Shown piece after piece: positions 21,634 to 29,827 of a DNA stretch of 36,182 bases. The notes beneath the pieces are model-generated. The model was not told where the DNA came from and searched no databases. It saw nothing but the letters and a program-made list of their open reading frames with translations. Origin of the DNA: Lachnospiraceae bacterium (GTDB lineage Bacteria > Bacillota > Clostridia > Lachnospirales > Lachnospiraceae); contig JAQYDI010000110.1 of assembly GCA_028724245.1 (NCBI GenBank), forward strand, positions 1-36,182, written 5' to 3'. The position numbers and the translations under genes were made by a program. Within the stretch, counting starts at the first letter, position 1. Every line of letters begins with the position of its first letter.

Positions 21634-22803
21634 ATGTCTCTGAATATTGAAACACGATGTATCCATATAGAAAATGCCGGCCCCAATCCTTATGGGGCAA
21701 TCAGTTATCCCATTTTTCAGACCGCTACTTTTGCCCATCCCGGCTTCGGACAAAGTACAGGCTACGATTACAGCCGCCAGCAGAATCCCACCAGAGAGCA
21801 TCTGGAACAGATGATTTCGTCTCTGGAAAACGGTGCCGATGCGCTGGCCTGTTCCAGCGGCATGGCGGCTATCAGCATTATGATGGAGCTGTTTGAGCCC
21901 GGCGATCATCTGATCATTGAAGAAGATCTCTACGGAGGCAGCATCCGGCTGTTTGATCATATCAGTAAAAAAAATCATATCACCTTTTCTTCTCTGGATC
22001 TCAGCACAGAAGATCCGGAGCCTTACTTTAATGAACACACGAAGGCCGTATTCATTGAAACGCCCACCAATCCCATGATGCATATCACCGACATCGAAAA
22101 GCTGGCTCTGACAGCTCATGAACACGGTGCGCTTCTGATCGTGGATAATACTTTTCTGTCCCCCTGTCTGCAGAATCCCCTTGATCTGGGAGCTGACATC
22201 GTCATTCACAGCGGCACCAAATACCTGAGCGGTCACAACGATACCCTTGCCGGTTTTCTCATATCCCGCTCCGAAGAAACTGCAGAAAAACTGCGGTTTA
22301 TCAGCAAAACCACCGGTCCCATGCTGGCACCCTTTGACAGCTGGCTGCTTCTGCGGGGAATCCAGACGCTTTCCGTCCGTATGAAAGCCGCAGAAGAAAA
22401 TGCCTCGGCAATTGCCTGTTGGCTTACCTCGCAGAAATTTGTGAAAAAAGTTTATTATCCCGGCCTTCCTTCTCATCCGGGACACGAGATCATGAAAAAG
22501 CAGGCCCGCGGCTTCGGCGCAATGGTCTCCTTTACTGTAAAAAACGGTGAAATGGCAAAAAATATCCTGAACAGTATCCGTCTGATCCAATATGCGGAAA
22601 GTCTCGGCGGCACCGAAACCCTGCTGACTTACCCGTTAACCCAGACTCATGCCGACGTACCCGAAGCGCTCCGGAAAAAGAACGGAATCACCGACTCCCT
22701 GCTGCGCCTGTCGGCAGGTATTGAACATACGGAAGACCTGCTCCGTGATCTGGATCAGGCATTTCAGGCGGCAGCGGCAGCAGCCGGACTCAGGACAATT
22801 TAA
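21634..22803 (+). CDS. Cys/Met metabolism PLP enzyme (cystathionine gamma-synthase/lyase-like)
   Basis: A 389-residue transsulfuration-family enzyme. Motifs: YPIFQTATFAH, YDYSRQQNPTREHLE near 45 (phosphate contact), ACSSGMAAIS near 72, IETPTNPMMHITDI near 141, VDNTFLSPC near 170 and PLP lysine K196 in HSGTKYLSGHND. SLGGTETLLTYP and LLRLSAGIEHTEDL near the end are typical. Cystathionine gamma-synthase, gamma-lyase and O-acetylhomoserine sulfhydrylase share these motifs, so the exact reaction is open. AGGAGG lies 9 bases before the ATG. It lies between a C-S lyase and an M20 peptidase on the same strand. Confidence 0.9.
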   Translation: MSLNIETRCIHIENAGPNPYGAISYPIFQTATFAHPGFGQSTGYDYSRQQNPTREHLEQMISSLENGADALACSSGMAAISIMMELFEPGDHLIIEEDLYGGSIRLFDHISKKNHITFSSLDLSTEDPEPYFNEHTKAVFIETPTNPMMHITDIEKLALTAHEHGALLIVDNTFLSPCLQNPLDLGADIVIHSGTKYLSGHNDTLAGFLISRSEETAEKLRFISKTTGPMLAPFDSWLLLRGIQTLSVRMKAAEENASAIACWLTSQKFVKKVYYPGLPSHPGHEIMKKQARGFGAMVSFTVKNGEMAKNILNSIRLIQYAESLGGTETLLTYPLTQTHADVPEALRKKNGITDSLLRLSAGIEHTEDLLRDLDQAFQAAAAAAGLRTI

Positions 22804-22835
22804 AATACAATAACACAGAATACTGGAGGTCATCT

Positions 22836-24149
22836 ATGTCTGATACAGAAAATTACATGGAAAATCATATACAACATACTGCAGACAAACCTGCAGCAGA
22901 TGAAGCCGTTACAGAGAATCATACAAAAAAACATGTCAACAGAAAACGCCTTGTGGATACCTTTCTGAAACTGATATCCATTGATACTGAATCGTACCAT
23001 GAAAGAAAGATGGCTGATTTTCTGAAACAGGAGCTGGAGACACTGGGACTTCATGTGGAAGAGGACGACTCTGCCGGAAAACTGGCTGAACATTACGCCC
23101 GGACAGTCGGCAAACCTGCTGCAGATACAGAAGACAACACAGCAGTACCGGCAGAAAAAGCAGATCCTGCCGGCAATCTCTGGACCTGTCTTCCCGGCAA
23201 TCTGCCGTCAGAAAAGGACAATTACGAAAAAGCCATTTTATTTTCTTCCCATATGGATACTGTCTCTCCGGGAAACGGTAAAAAAGCCCTCGTTCATGAA
23301 GATGGAAGGATTACATCGGACGGTTCCACGGTACTGGGGGCCGATGATGTTTCGGGAATTGCGGAAATTCTGGAACTGATCCGTATCCTGAAAGAACACC
23401 GCATTCCCCATCCCGATATCGAATTTCTTTTTACAGCTGCAGAAGAGCCCTACTGTCAGGGCAGCCGGCTGTTTGATTTTAAAAAGCTCCATGCCCGGAC
23501 AGCATACGTGCTGGATCTGAGCGGGCCTGTGGGCACCGCCGCACTTGCCGCGCCTTCCATTCTGTCCCTCTATATCCATGTCAGAGGAAAAAGCGCCCAC
23601 GCCGGTTTTAATCCGGAGAACGGCATCCATGCCATTCAGATTGCCTCACGAGCCATCTCCCATCTGTCATTCGGCCATGTAGAGCCGGATACCACTGTAA
23701 ATCTGGGAACCATAACAGGCGGATCCGGAAAAAACATCGTCCCGGAAGAGGTGTATCTGACCGGCGAAATCCGCAGCATGAACCCTGAAAAAGCTGATTA
23801 TTGGCTGCAGCAGGTAACAGATATCTTCCGCCAGGAAGCGGAATCGGCAGGAGGCTCTGCAGAAATTATCTGCGAAAAGGAATTCGATGCCTGTCGCTGC
23901 GGCCCGGAAGAACCGGCTGTCCAGATATTTGTAAAGGCTGCCGAAAATCTGAAGCTGCCTGTCACATTAATGGAAACCTTCGGCGGCAGCGACAACAACC
24001 GTTTTTATTCCCATGGAATCCACGGACTTGTCATCGCCAACGCCATGAACCAATGTCATTCCACACAGGAATATACCCATGCAGACGAAATGGAACGCGC
24101 CGTCCGCCTGCTGGTGGAAATACTTGAACAGACATCCCACGGCTTTTAA
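22836..24149 (+). CDS. M20 family metallopeptidase, PepT-like
   Basis: A 437-residue zinc-dependent peptidase or amidohydrolase. The catalytic domain starts near residue 35 (LVDTFLKLISIDTESYHERK). FSSHMDTVSPG near 130 gives the first His and Asp, GADDVSGIA near 170 the bridging Asp, TAAEEPYCQG near 200 the Glu-Glu pair, and CHSTQEYTHADEM near 405 the last ligand. The dimerisation domain (LSLYIHVRGKSAHAGFNPENG) lies between. A 30-residue polar N-terminal extension and an insertion at about 85-110 (Glu/Asp/Lys-rich) are unusual. TGGAGG precedes the ATG. It may be a tripeptidase or an N-acyl amino-acid deacylase; context with an acetyltransferase favours the second, as inference. Confidence 0.85.
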   Translation: MSDTENYMENHIQHTADKPAADEAVTENHTKKHVNRKRLVDTFLKLISIDTESYHERKMADFLKQELETLGLHVEEDDSAGKLAEHYARTVGKPAADTEDNTAVPAEKADPAGNLWTCLPGNLPSEKDNYEKAILFSSHMDTVSPGNGKKALVHEDGRITSDGSTVLGADDVSGIAEILELIRILKEHRIPHPDIEFLFTAAEEPYCQGSRLFDFKKLHARTAYVLDLSGPVGTAALAAPSILSLYIHVRGKSAHAGFNPENGIHAIQIASRAISHLSFGHVEPDTTVNLGTITGGSGKNIVPEEVYLTGEIRSMNPEKADYWLQQVTDIFRQEAESAGGSAEIICEKEFDACRCGPEEPAVQIFVKAAENLKLPVTLMETFGGSDNNRFYSHGIHGLVIANAMNQCHSTQEYTHADEMERAVRLLVEILEQTSHGF

Positions 24150-24189
24150 CCATCAGAAAAACCTATTACCAGTCCCAGCTTTTAGATAT

Positions 24190-24218
24190 TTTACTTACAG
24201 CGTCTGATGAGCTATACT
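24190..24218 (+). promoter_or_regulatory. Sigma-A promoter of the GST/ABC operon
   Basis: TTTACT (24190-24195), a 17-base spacer and TATACT (24213-24218), 67 bases before the next start. It marks a new transcript after the M20 gene. Confidence 0.65.
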
Positions 24219-24284
24219 TTATCCATCAAATTCATATAAAACAAGTATGAATAATATGTTTGAGATCTGAAGGGAGAAATTTCT

Positions 24285-25391
24285 ATGAGCTGCTGTGGTA
24301 ATAACAAATCAAATCATAATAAAGAAAATCAGCTTACATTAACATGGACCGATGAAGAGGTTGAAAAACTGGCTGCTGAAAGATGCGTTCTGCCAAGACC
24401 TCAGGAAACCCGCTCAGAGATTGATGAGCGCGGTGCTTTCATCCGCCAGAAAAATCATTTTTCCACCCCTTTCGGTGATGGTGAAGGTGAACTGAAAGCG
24501 GAAGGAAACGGACGCTACCGCCTTTTCTGGGCAAAGGGCTGTCACTGGTCCAACCGTGCTTCCATCGTACGGGAACTGCTTGGACTTGAAGATGCCATCA
24601 GCGTAAAAATCGTCACCTCCACCGGAGAAACCAATAAATACGGCTGGGGATTTGCCGATGAACCGGATCACACCGATCCCGTTACCAGAACAAAATTTTT
24701 AAGTGAATTTTACCGGAACGCTGATCCCGAATATAAAGGACGTGCTACCGTTCCTTCTCTGGTGGATACCAAAACCAACAAGATCGTCAACAACGATTAT
24801 CACCGGCTGACCAATTATCTTGAAGTTGCTTTCCGTCCCTGGCAGGCCAAGGATGCACCGGATCTGTATCCTGAACCGCTGAGAAAGGAAATTGATCTTC
24901 TCAATGACTGGCTGTTCCCGAATATCAACAATGCCCATTACCGTATGGCATTCTGCCAGTCTCTGGTGGCCTATCAGGAAGCATACGATGACTTTTTCAG
25001 TGCCATGGATAAACTGGATGAAAGGCTGGAAAGCAGACGTTTCCTGTTCGGGGATTATGTAACCGACAGTGACGTCCGTTTCTTTGTCACACTGGCCAGA
25101 TGGGATTCCTATTACTACCGCAATCTGGGACCGCAGAAGAAACGCATGACCGAATATAAAAACATCTGGGCATACGCAAGAGACCTGTATGAAATCCCTG
25201 CATTTAAAAATAATACCTATTTCAGAGATTTCTCACGGGAAGAACGGAGCCCTTACCTGTTCAATTCCTTCAACGCCCGTTTTGTGGATCAGATTGATTA
25301 TGAAGGAATCTGGTCAGCACCGCAGACCAGAAGATTTTTAAGCCGTACACCTGATGAAAAATTTTTAAGACACCATGAAGAGGAGAACTGA
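24285..25391 (+). CDS. Glutathione S-transferase family, glutathionyl-hydroquinone reductase-like
   Basis: A 368-residue Xi-class/ECM4-like GST. The fold shows the N-terminal extension, the thioredoxin-like domain with FWAKGCHWSNRASIVRELLG near 84-103 (Cys in the place of the usual CPWA cysteine; the Pro is His), KYGWGFADEPDH, the TVPSLVDTKTNKIVNNDYH strand near 150-170 and the helical domain ending with FGDYVTDSDVRFFVTLARWD near 262. Family members reduce glutathionyl conjugates. Most Clostridia do not make glutathione, so the thiol may be imported or different. It begins MSCCG, with two adjacent cysteines. It is 2 bp upstream of an amino-acid ABC binding protein. Confidence 0.88.
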   Translation: MSCCGNNKSNHNKENQLTLTWTDEEVEKLAAERCVLPRPQETRSEIDERGAFIRQKNHFSTPFGDGEGELKAEGNGRYRLFWAKGCHWSNRASIVRELLGLEDAISVKIVTSTGETNKYGWGFADEPDHTDPVTRTKFLSEFYRNADPEYKGRATVPSLVDTKTNKIVNNDYHRLTNYLEVAFRPWQAKDAPDLYPEPLRKEIDLLNDWLFPNINNAHYRMAFCQSLVAYQEAYDDFFSAMDKLDERLESRRFLFGDYVTDSDVRFFVTLARWDSYYYRNLGPQKKRMTEYKNIWAYARDLYEIPAFKNNTYFRDFSREERSPYLFNSFNARFVDQIDYEGIWSAPQTRRFLSRTPDEKFLRHHEEEN

Positions 25392-25393
25392 CT

Positions 25394-26329
25394 ATGAAAA
25401 AAACATTGCTGAAACGATTTTTAACCACCGGATTAACCTTTGCTTTGCTGACTGTCGGCCTTGGCGGATGCGGAAATTCCGGCGATGCTTCCACATCCGG
25501 TTCATCCGGCGATGCGGGCGCTGCTTCTGCGGAAAGCACGGCAGACAGCCGGACCGCAGATCAGGGAAATACCGATGCTGTTACCATTTATGCTGCTACC
25601 AGCGGAAGCACCAATCCCTATACCACTGTAGATGAAAACAATAACGTAACCGGATACGACTGTGAGATTCTGAAAGAAGCCTTCAGCCGTCTCCCCCAGT
25701 ATGATCTGGAATTCGTTGTTACTGATTTCGCTTCTATTTTCTCGGGAGTGACCAGCGGCACCTACCAGATTGCATGCAATAATTTCTCATATAACGCGGA
25801 ACGTTCCGAATCCTACCTGTACAGCTATCCTTATGACAAGATCAGTTATGTCTTCGTCACAAAAAAAGATGCCAAACCTGTCACTACCTTCGCCGATGCA
25901 GCCGGTCTGACATTTGAAGGTTCCAGCGGTGTCAGTGTAACCACCGCAGTGGAAAAATGGAATGAAGACAACCCGGATCAGACCATCAATATCAGCTATA
26001 CAGAAGCAGAAACACCGGTTATGCTTCAGCATATTGAAGACGGAAGCGTTGATTTCGGCATCATTGATCTGGCAATGTACGTGGCTTATCAGGACCAGTA
26101 TCAGTTCAACATCCAGAAAAATGATATTACAGACGAAGACGCAAAGAAAATCGCTGAAAACAATTATGCTTATTACCTGTACTCCTACGACAACAAAGAT
26201 TTAAGAGATGAGGTCAATACTGTTCTTAAAGAAATGGAAGAAGACGGCACCATCAGCCGGATTTCCCAGGAATGGTTCGGACAGGATACCGCGCCTGAAA
26301 AAGAACTGTTTGAGGAAACTATCAACTGA
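25394..26329 (+). CDS. Amino-acid ABC transporter substrate-binding lipoprotein
   Basis: A 311-residue lipoprotein. Signal peptide with lipobox VGLGGC, acylated Cys26, then a Ser/Gly/Asp/Ala-rich linker to about 60. The family-3 periplasmic-type domain follows: DAVTIYAATSGSTNPYTTVD, NVTGYDCEILKEAFSRL near 94, FASIFSGVTSGTYQIACNNF near 118 and EEDGTISRISQEWFG near 288. The family binds polar amino acids and cystine (TcyA/TcyJ-like). It is the first ABC component of an operon with a GNAT, a permease and an ATPase. AGGAGAACTG immediately upstream serves as ribosome site inside the end of the GST gene. Confidence 0.9.
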   Translation: MKKTLLKRFLTTGLTFALLTVGLGGCGNSGDASTSGSSGDAGAASAESTADSRTADQGNTDAVTIYAATSGSTNPYTTVDENNNVTGYDCEILKEAFSRLPQYDLEFVVTDFASIFSGVTSGTYQIACNNFSYNAERSESYLYSYPYDKISYVFVTKKDAKPVTTFADAAGLTFEGSSGVSVTTAVEKWNEDNPDQTINISYTEAETPVMLQHIEDGSVDFGIIDLAMYVAYQDQYQFNIQKNDITDEDAKKIAENNYAYYLYSYDNKDLRDEVNTVLKEMEEDGTISRISQEWFGQDTAPEKELFEETIN

Positions 26330-26384
26330 TTCGAAAAACAATCAGAAAACAGCAGAAAAAGATTTCGTTCAAGGAGGCTTTTAT

Positions 26385-26822
26385 ATGGAACTGATCAGAG
26401 CCGAACAGACCTGGCAGCAGGCAGGAAACCATTATGTTCGCGTGGAGGCCATGGTAAAAGGATTTCAGATTCCGCTTCGGATGGAATTTGATGAATACGA
26501 TACCCCCGAATCCAGATATATTGTAGCAGTTGACAGCGTCCTGCCGGTCGGAACCTGCAGGCTCCGCCAGCTGGATGAAAACACCGCAAAAATCGAGCGC
26601 GTCTGTGTACTGGAGGAATACCGGGGGAAAGGCGTCGGCCGTCAGGTCATCACTGCAGCAGAGGAATGGCTCAGGGAAAACGGGGTGCAGAAAATCATTA
26701 TTACCAGTCGGGAAGAGGCCGTGGGTTTCTATGAAAAGCTGGGCTATACAGCAGACTGGTCAAAAAAAGAAGGCTCAGGCAGATTTGTCTGTGTCTACAC
26801 GGAGAAATTGCTTTATGTCTAA
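26385..26822 (+). CDS. GNAT family N-acetyltransferase
   Basis: A 145-residue GNAT enzyme that should transfer an acetyl group from acetyl-CoA to an amine. The CoA-binding motif A is CVLEEYRGKGVGRQVITAAE near 78-97, and motif B is VGFYEKLGYTADW near 119. AAGGAGG 8 bases before ATG 26385 fixes the start. It sits between the binding protein and the permease, and its end overlaps the permease start by 8 bases. In B. subtilis the ytmI operon likewise joins a GNAT to a cystine-type ABC importer, where it acetylates S-modified cysteine. A similar role is inferred. Confidence 0.87.
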   Translation: MELIRAEQTWQQAGNHYVRVEAMVKGFQIPLRMEFDEYDTPESRYIVAVDSVLPVGTCRLRQLDENTAKIERVCVLEEYRGKGVGRQVITAAEEWLRENGVQKIIITSREEAVGFYEKLGYTADWSKKEGSGRFVCVYTEKLLYV

Positions 26823-27552
26823 ATTATTTGATCCGGAACTGGTATTTACCCAGATTCCATCCATACTTCAATATCTCCCGGTCACACTGGAGCTGGCAGT
26901 TATCGCCATGTTTTTCAGCCTGATTCTGGGACTGATCATTGCACTGATCAAAATACGGAAGGTACCTGTGTTAACACAGATTGCAAATATTTTTATTTCC
27001 GTCATCCGCGGAACGCCGATTCTGGTTCAGCTATATGTCACCTATTTCGGTATTCCCCTGATTCTGAAAGCCATCAACCAGGCCTACGGAACCAGCTTTG
27101 ATGTCAGCGGTATCCCCGGAATTTTATATGCATTTCTGGCACTGGCCATCAATGAATCGGCATTCAATGCGGAAATTATCCGCGGTGCCCTCTCTTCTGT
27201 AAACAAAGGCCAGATTGAAGCCACGCAGGCGCTGGGCATGACCTATTTACAGACACTGCGGCGGGTGATCCTGCCGGAGGCTCTGACAGTTGCTTTTCCT
27301 TCCCTTGTGAACTCCTTCATCGGTCTGATCAAGGGAACCTCCCTGGCCTTTACCTGCGCTGTGGTGGAGATGACCGCACAAGCCAAGATTCTGGGCGGAC
27401 GCTCCTACCGGTATTTCGAGGCATACGTTTCACTGGCGATCATTTACTGGTTTATCACCTTCATTCTGGAACAGATTGCCGGACAGATAGAAAAGAAAAT
27501 GGAAATTCCGGATGACGCGCCGGAAACCAGCAGCAGGGAGGTATCCGCATGA
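26815..27552 (+). CDS. Amino-acid ABC transporter permease
   Basis: A 245-residue HisM/GlnP-type membrane subunit. About five helices are visible, starting LQYLPVTLELAVIAMFFSLILG. The N-terminal His/Glu/Gln region has ISVIRGTPILVQLYVTYFG near 60. The EAA loop is EATQALGMTYLQTLRRVILPEAL near 140, with the conserved Gly that contacts the ATPase. The ATG overlaps the GNAT stop by 8 bases, and its stop overlaps the ATPase start in ATGA. The C-terminal tail (IPDDAPETSSREVSA) is polar. Confidence 0.92.
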   Translation: MSKLFDPELVFTQIPSILQYLPVTLELAVIAMFFSLILGLIIALIKIRKVPVLTQIANIFISVIRGTPILVQLYVTYFGIPLILKAINQAYGTSFDVSGIPGILYAFLALAINESAFNAEIIRGALSSVNKGQIEATQALGMTYLQTLRRVILPEALTVAFPSLVNSFIGLIKGTSLAFTCAVVEMTAQAKILGGRSYRYFEAYVSLAIIYWFITFILEQIAGQIEKKMEIPDDAPETSSREVSA

Positions 27553-28310
27553 TTGAAATCAAAGATCTGAAAAAGCAGTTCAAAAACAATGTAGTGCTGG
27601 ACGGAGTCAATCTGGACATCCACAAAGGTGATGTCATCGGAATCATCGGCCCTTCCGGAACCGGCAAATCCACCCTGCTGCGCTGCGTCAACCGTCTGGT
27701 CAGACCGGAATCCGGCAGCATCACACTGGATACCGGCAGGAAAATCGATCTGGCAGACGCCAGCCGGAAGGAGCTGCTGGAACTTCGCCAGTACACGGGC
27801 ATGGTTTTCCAGAATTTCAATCTTCTGGAACGGAAAACCGCTCTGGAAAATGTTATGGAAGGCCTTGTGATCGTTAAAAAAATGGATAAAAAACAGGCCC
27901 GGGCCATTGCTGAAGCACGGCTGAAAGATGTCGGACTTCTTGACTGGGCAGATCATTATCCCAAACACCTTTCCGGCGGTCAGCAGCAGCGGGTGGCAAT
28001 TGCCCGAGCACTGGCCATGGAGCCCTCCCTTCTGCTTCTGGACGAGCCCACAAGCGCCCTCGACCCCGAGCTGGTAGGCGAAGTCCTCGAAACCATCAAA
28101 AAAGCAGCCGGTGAAGGATATACCATGATGCTGGTATCCCATGAAATGAACTTCGTAAAGAATGTAGCCACCCGGGTTATTTTCCTCGACAAAGGAAAAA
28201 TACTGGAGGACGGCACACCAAAGCAGGTATTCGATCATCCTGAACATGACCGTGTCCGCGAATTCTTCACAAAAATGTCCCGCATGGAAGAACCCGAATA
28301 TTATGTTTAG
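27549..28310 (+). CDS. Amino-acid ABC transporter ATP-binding protein
   Basis: A 253-residue GlnQ/TcyN-type ATPase. Walker A GPSGTGKST at 34-42, Q-loop VFQNFNL near 87, signature LSGGQQQRVAIARAL near 140, Walker B LLLLDEPTSALDP near 160 and H-loop LVSHEMNF near 198. It couples ATP hydrolysis to import through the adjacent permease. It overlaps the permease by 4 bases and is the last gene of the operon. Confidence 0.95.
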   Translation: MIEIKDLKKQFKNNVVLDGVNLDIHKGDVIGIIGPSGTGKSTLLRCVNRLVRPESGSITLDTGRKIDLADASRKELLELRQYTGMVFQNFNLLERKTALENVMEGLVIVKKMDKKQARAIAEARLKDVGLLDWADHYPKHLSGGQQQRVAIARALAMEPSLLLLDEPTSALDPELVGEVLETIKKAAGEGYTMMLVSHEMNFVKNVATRVIFLDKGKILEDGTPKQVFDHPEHDRVREFFTKMSRMEEPEYYV

Positions 28311-28317
28311 CAAAAAA

Positions 28318-28360
28318 CCGCAGAAATGCAGTTCTCCTCTGCTGCATCTCTGCGGCTTTT
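28318..28360 (+). terminator. Terminator of the ABC operon
   Basis: CCGCAGA...ATGCAG pairs with CTGCAT...TCTGCGG (28318-28355), followed by CTTTT, 8 bases after the ATPase stop. Confidence 0.85.
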
Positions 28361-28427
28361 GCCTGTATTGATTGATGTTATTGATCGATGTTCCGGTTTC
28401 AGAATCCCAGCAGCTCCATGATTCTTA

Positions 28428-28805
28428 TCAGGACATATCTGCTTCCATCGGCGTCCCCACCTCGATCAGATTTCCGTCCGGGTCATAAAAACGAATCACC
28501 TTCTGCCCCCAGGAATGCGTCATAAGCCGGTTTACATACTGCACCGGCGGGTCATACTGTTCCAGTTTCCGTGCAAAATCTTCTATATTCCGCTCTTCAA
28601 AATACAGTTCCGCGGCATTATTTTCAGGAATAATCTCCCTGCCCAGAAACTTCTTCCAGATGGACTCCTCCTGAAGCACCAGCCCCTCCGTCAGGATCAT
28701 ATTCCCATCGTTATCCACGATCACATCCAGCCCGAACAGATCATGATAAAATTTTCTCGACCGTTCCACATCTTTTACAACAATCAGTACGTTTTTTAAT
28801 TTCAC
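28428..28805 (-). CDS. VOC family protein
   Basis: A 125-residue glyoxalase/dioxygenase-fold protein. It starts MKLKNVLIVVKDVERSRKFY and has FYDPDGNLIEVGTP at the end with the conserved Glu ligand. The first-module ligand position is occupied by a valine region rather than the His of glyoxalase I, so the activity is unclear. The start is GTG at 28805, with GGAGGG 7 bases upstream. It is monocistronic with a palindromic operator-like site in front. Confidence 0.82.
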   Translation of the reverse strand: MKLKNVLIVVKDVERSRKFYHDLFGLDVIVDNDGNMILTEGLVLQEESIWKKFLGREIIPENNAAELYFEERNIEDFARKLEQYDPPVQYVNRLMTHSWGQKVIRFYDPDGNLIEVGTPMEADMS

Positions 28806-28847
28806 TTTGATTCCCTCCGCAAGTCTGTTTCATGTAAATGCACAAAA

Positions 28848-28876
28848 CGGGAAACCTTAGTATATAAAGCTTCCCG
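28848..28876. promoter_or_regulatory. Inverted repeat over the VOC gene promoter region
   Basis: Arms CGGGAAACCTT and AAAGCTTCCCG agree at nine of eleven pairs and flank TAGTATAT. On the minus strand this includes TATACT, a likely -10. It may be an operator or a leader hairpin. Confidence 0.4.
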
Positions 28877-28980
28877 CTGCCGTTACCCTTATTTTTTATT
28901 ATGACGTAGGTTTTTACATTCGTCAAGAAAAAAATATCCAGCACAGTCTGTTATTCCCGTTCTGAATATTTTCAAAGCAT

Positions 28981-29200
28981 TCAATATCTCAGATTTATAT
29001 TTGAAAGAAATACTTTTGCATCATAGCCTTTTTCCGCCATCATATATTCCATTCCTTTTCTTGCCAGATCGATATGATTTTTAGGAGCAACCACAATTTC
29101 CTTTTGAATTCAGGATTCCGTTAATTCCATTGCTTTTTGTATAGTGATAGAGCACAGATGCATCCTGCACATGCCTGAGCTTCACCTGCTTATTTGACAT
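28981..29200 (-). pseudogene. DUF2971 relic with internal deletion
   Basis: The minus strand from ATG 29200 encodes an N-terminus with LYHYTKSNGINGILNSK, the opening signature of DUF2971. A second frame further on reads EIVVAPKNHIDLARKGMEYM and ends VFLSNINLRY before TGA at 28981, matching a DUF2971 C-terminus. The two parts are in different frames and the roughly 150-200 residues normally between them are missing. The junction is near 29105. DUF2971 proteins are often linked to defence or mobile regions. The relic is surely non-functional. Confidence 0.65.
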
Positions 29201-29206
29201 ACCCGA

Positions 29207-29827
29207 TCATGCTTCCTTCAAATCATCCTCAGAGGATTCCAGGAAATACCGCAGTCCGGTCTGTCCTTCCACGGCATCAGCCATATTGATGCAGCAGTTC
29301 CCCATTCTGTCCACAGAATGAATGATCTTATTGAACGGCTCCGTCAGCTTTGCGACACATTTGCCCTTGCCTACCCGCTGTACGTGAGATTTACGCATCT
29401 TAATACCCAGATCCATGATCTGTTCTTTCTGTTTCAATATCTTCTTTGCGCTTTCCTCGCTGCCGGTGGTCATCATGTCTGCTGCCAGAAGAAACATATT
29501 CTGGATCATCTGAAGACTGGTTTTAAGATCATCTATGGCTTTCCCTGAAAATTTATACCGTTTATCCTCTTTATCTTTCAGAGATAATCCGATTTCTCTG
29601 CATAATGCTCCCATACGGTCCACATCACTGAGTACATACATGATACCTGCTGTCTGTGTAGCCTGATCTTCCGTAAGGCCGCCCGATGCAAACAGTTCGG
29701 CAAGATACTCCGTGATCCGGTCATAAAGACTCCGGGTATCCTCTGCGTTTTTAATCACTTCATTCACTTTTATGCTGTCATTCGTGTCCAGCACAGAAAT
29801 CAGTTCCTTCAGATTTTCTCCAACCAA
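29207..29827 (-). pseudogene. PhoU-like C-terminal domain split from the Na/Pi cotransporter by a frameshift
   Basis: A 206-residue helical frame with two PhoU-like three-helix repeats (VGENLKELISVLDTND, ITEYLAELFASG, VDRMGALCREIGLSL, VDRMGNCCINMADA). It has no ATG and no ribosome site at its beginning; the first possible codon is TTG. It overlaps the end of the transporter frame by 50 bases. Reading through with one base less at about 29822-29826 (the minus-strand CTTGGTTGG) gives ...IIRCTGLVGENLKEL, as in intact NptA proteins, so this was the C-terminal part of one 568-residue protein. Confidence 0.75.
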
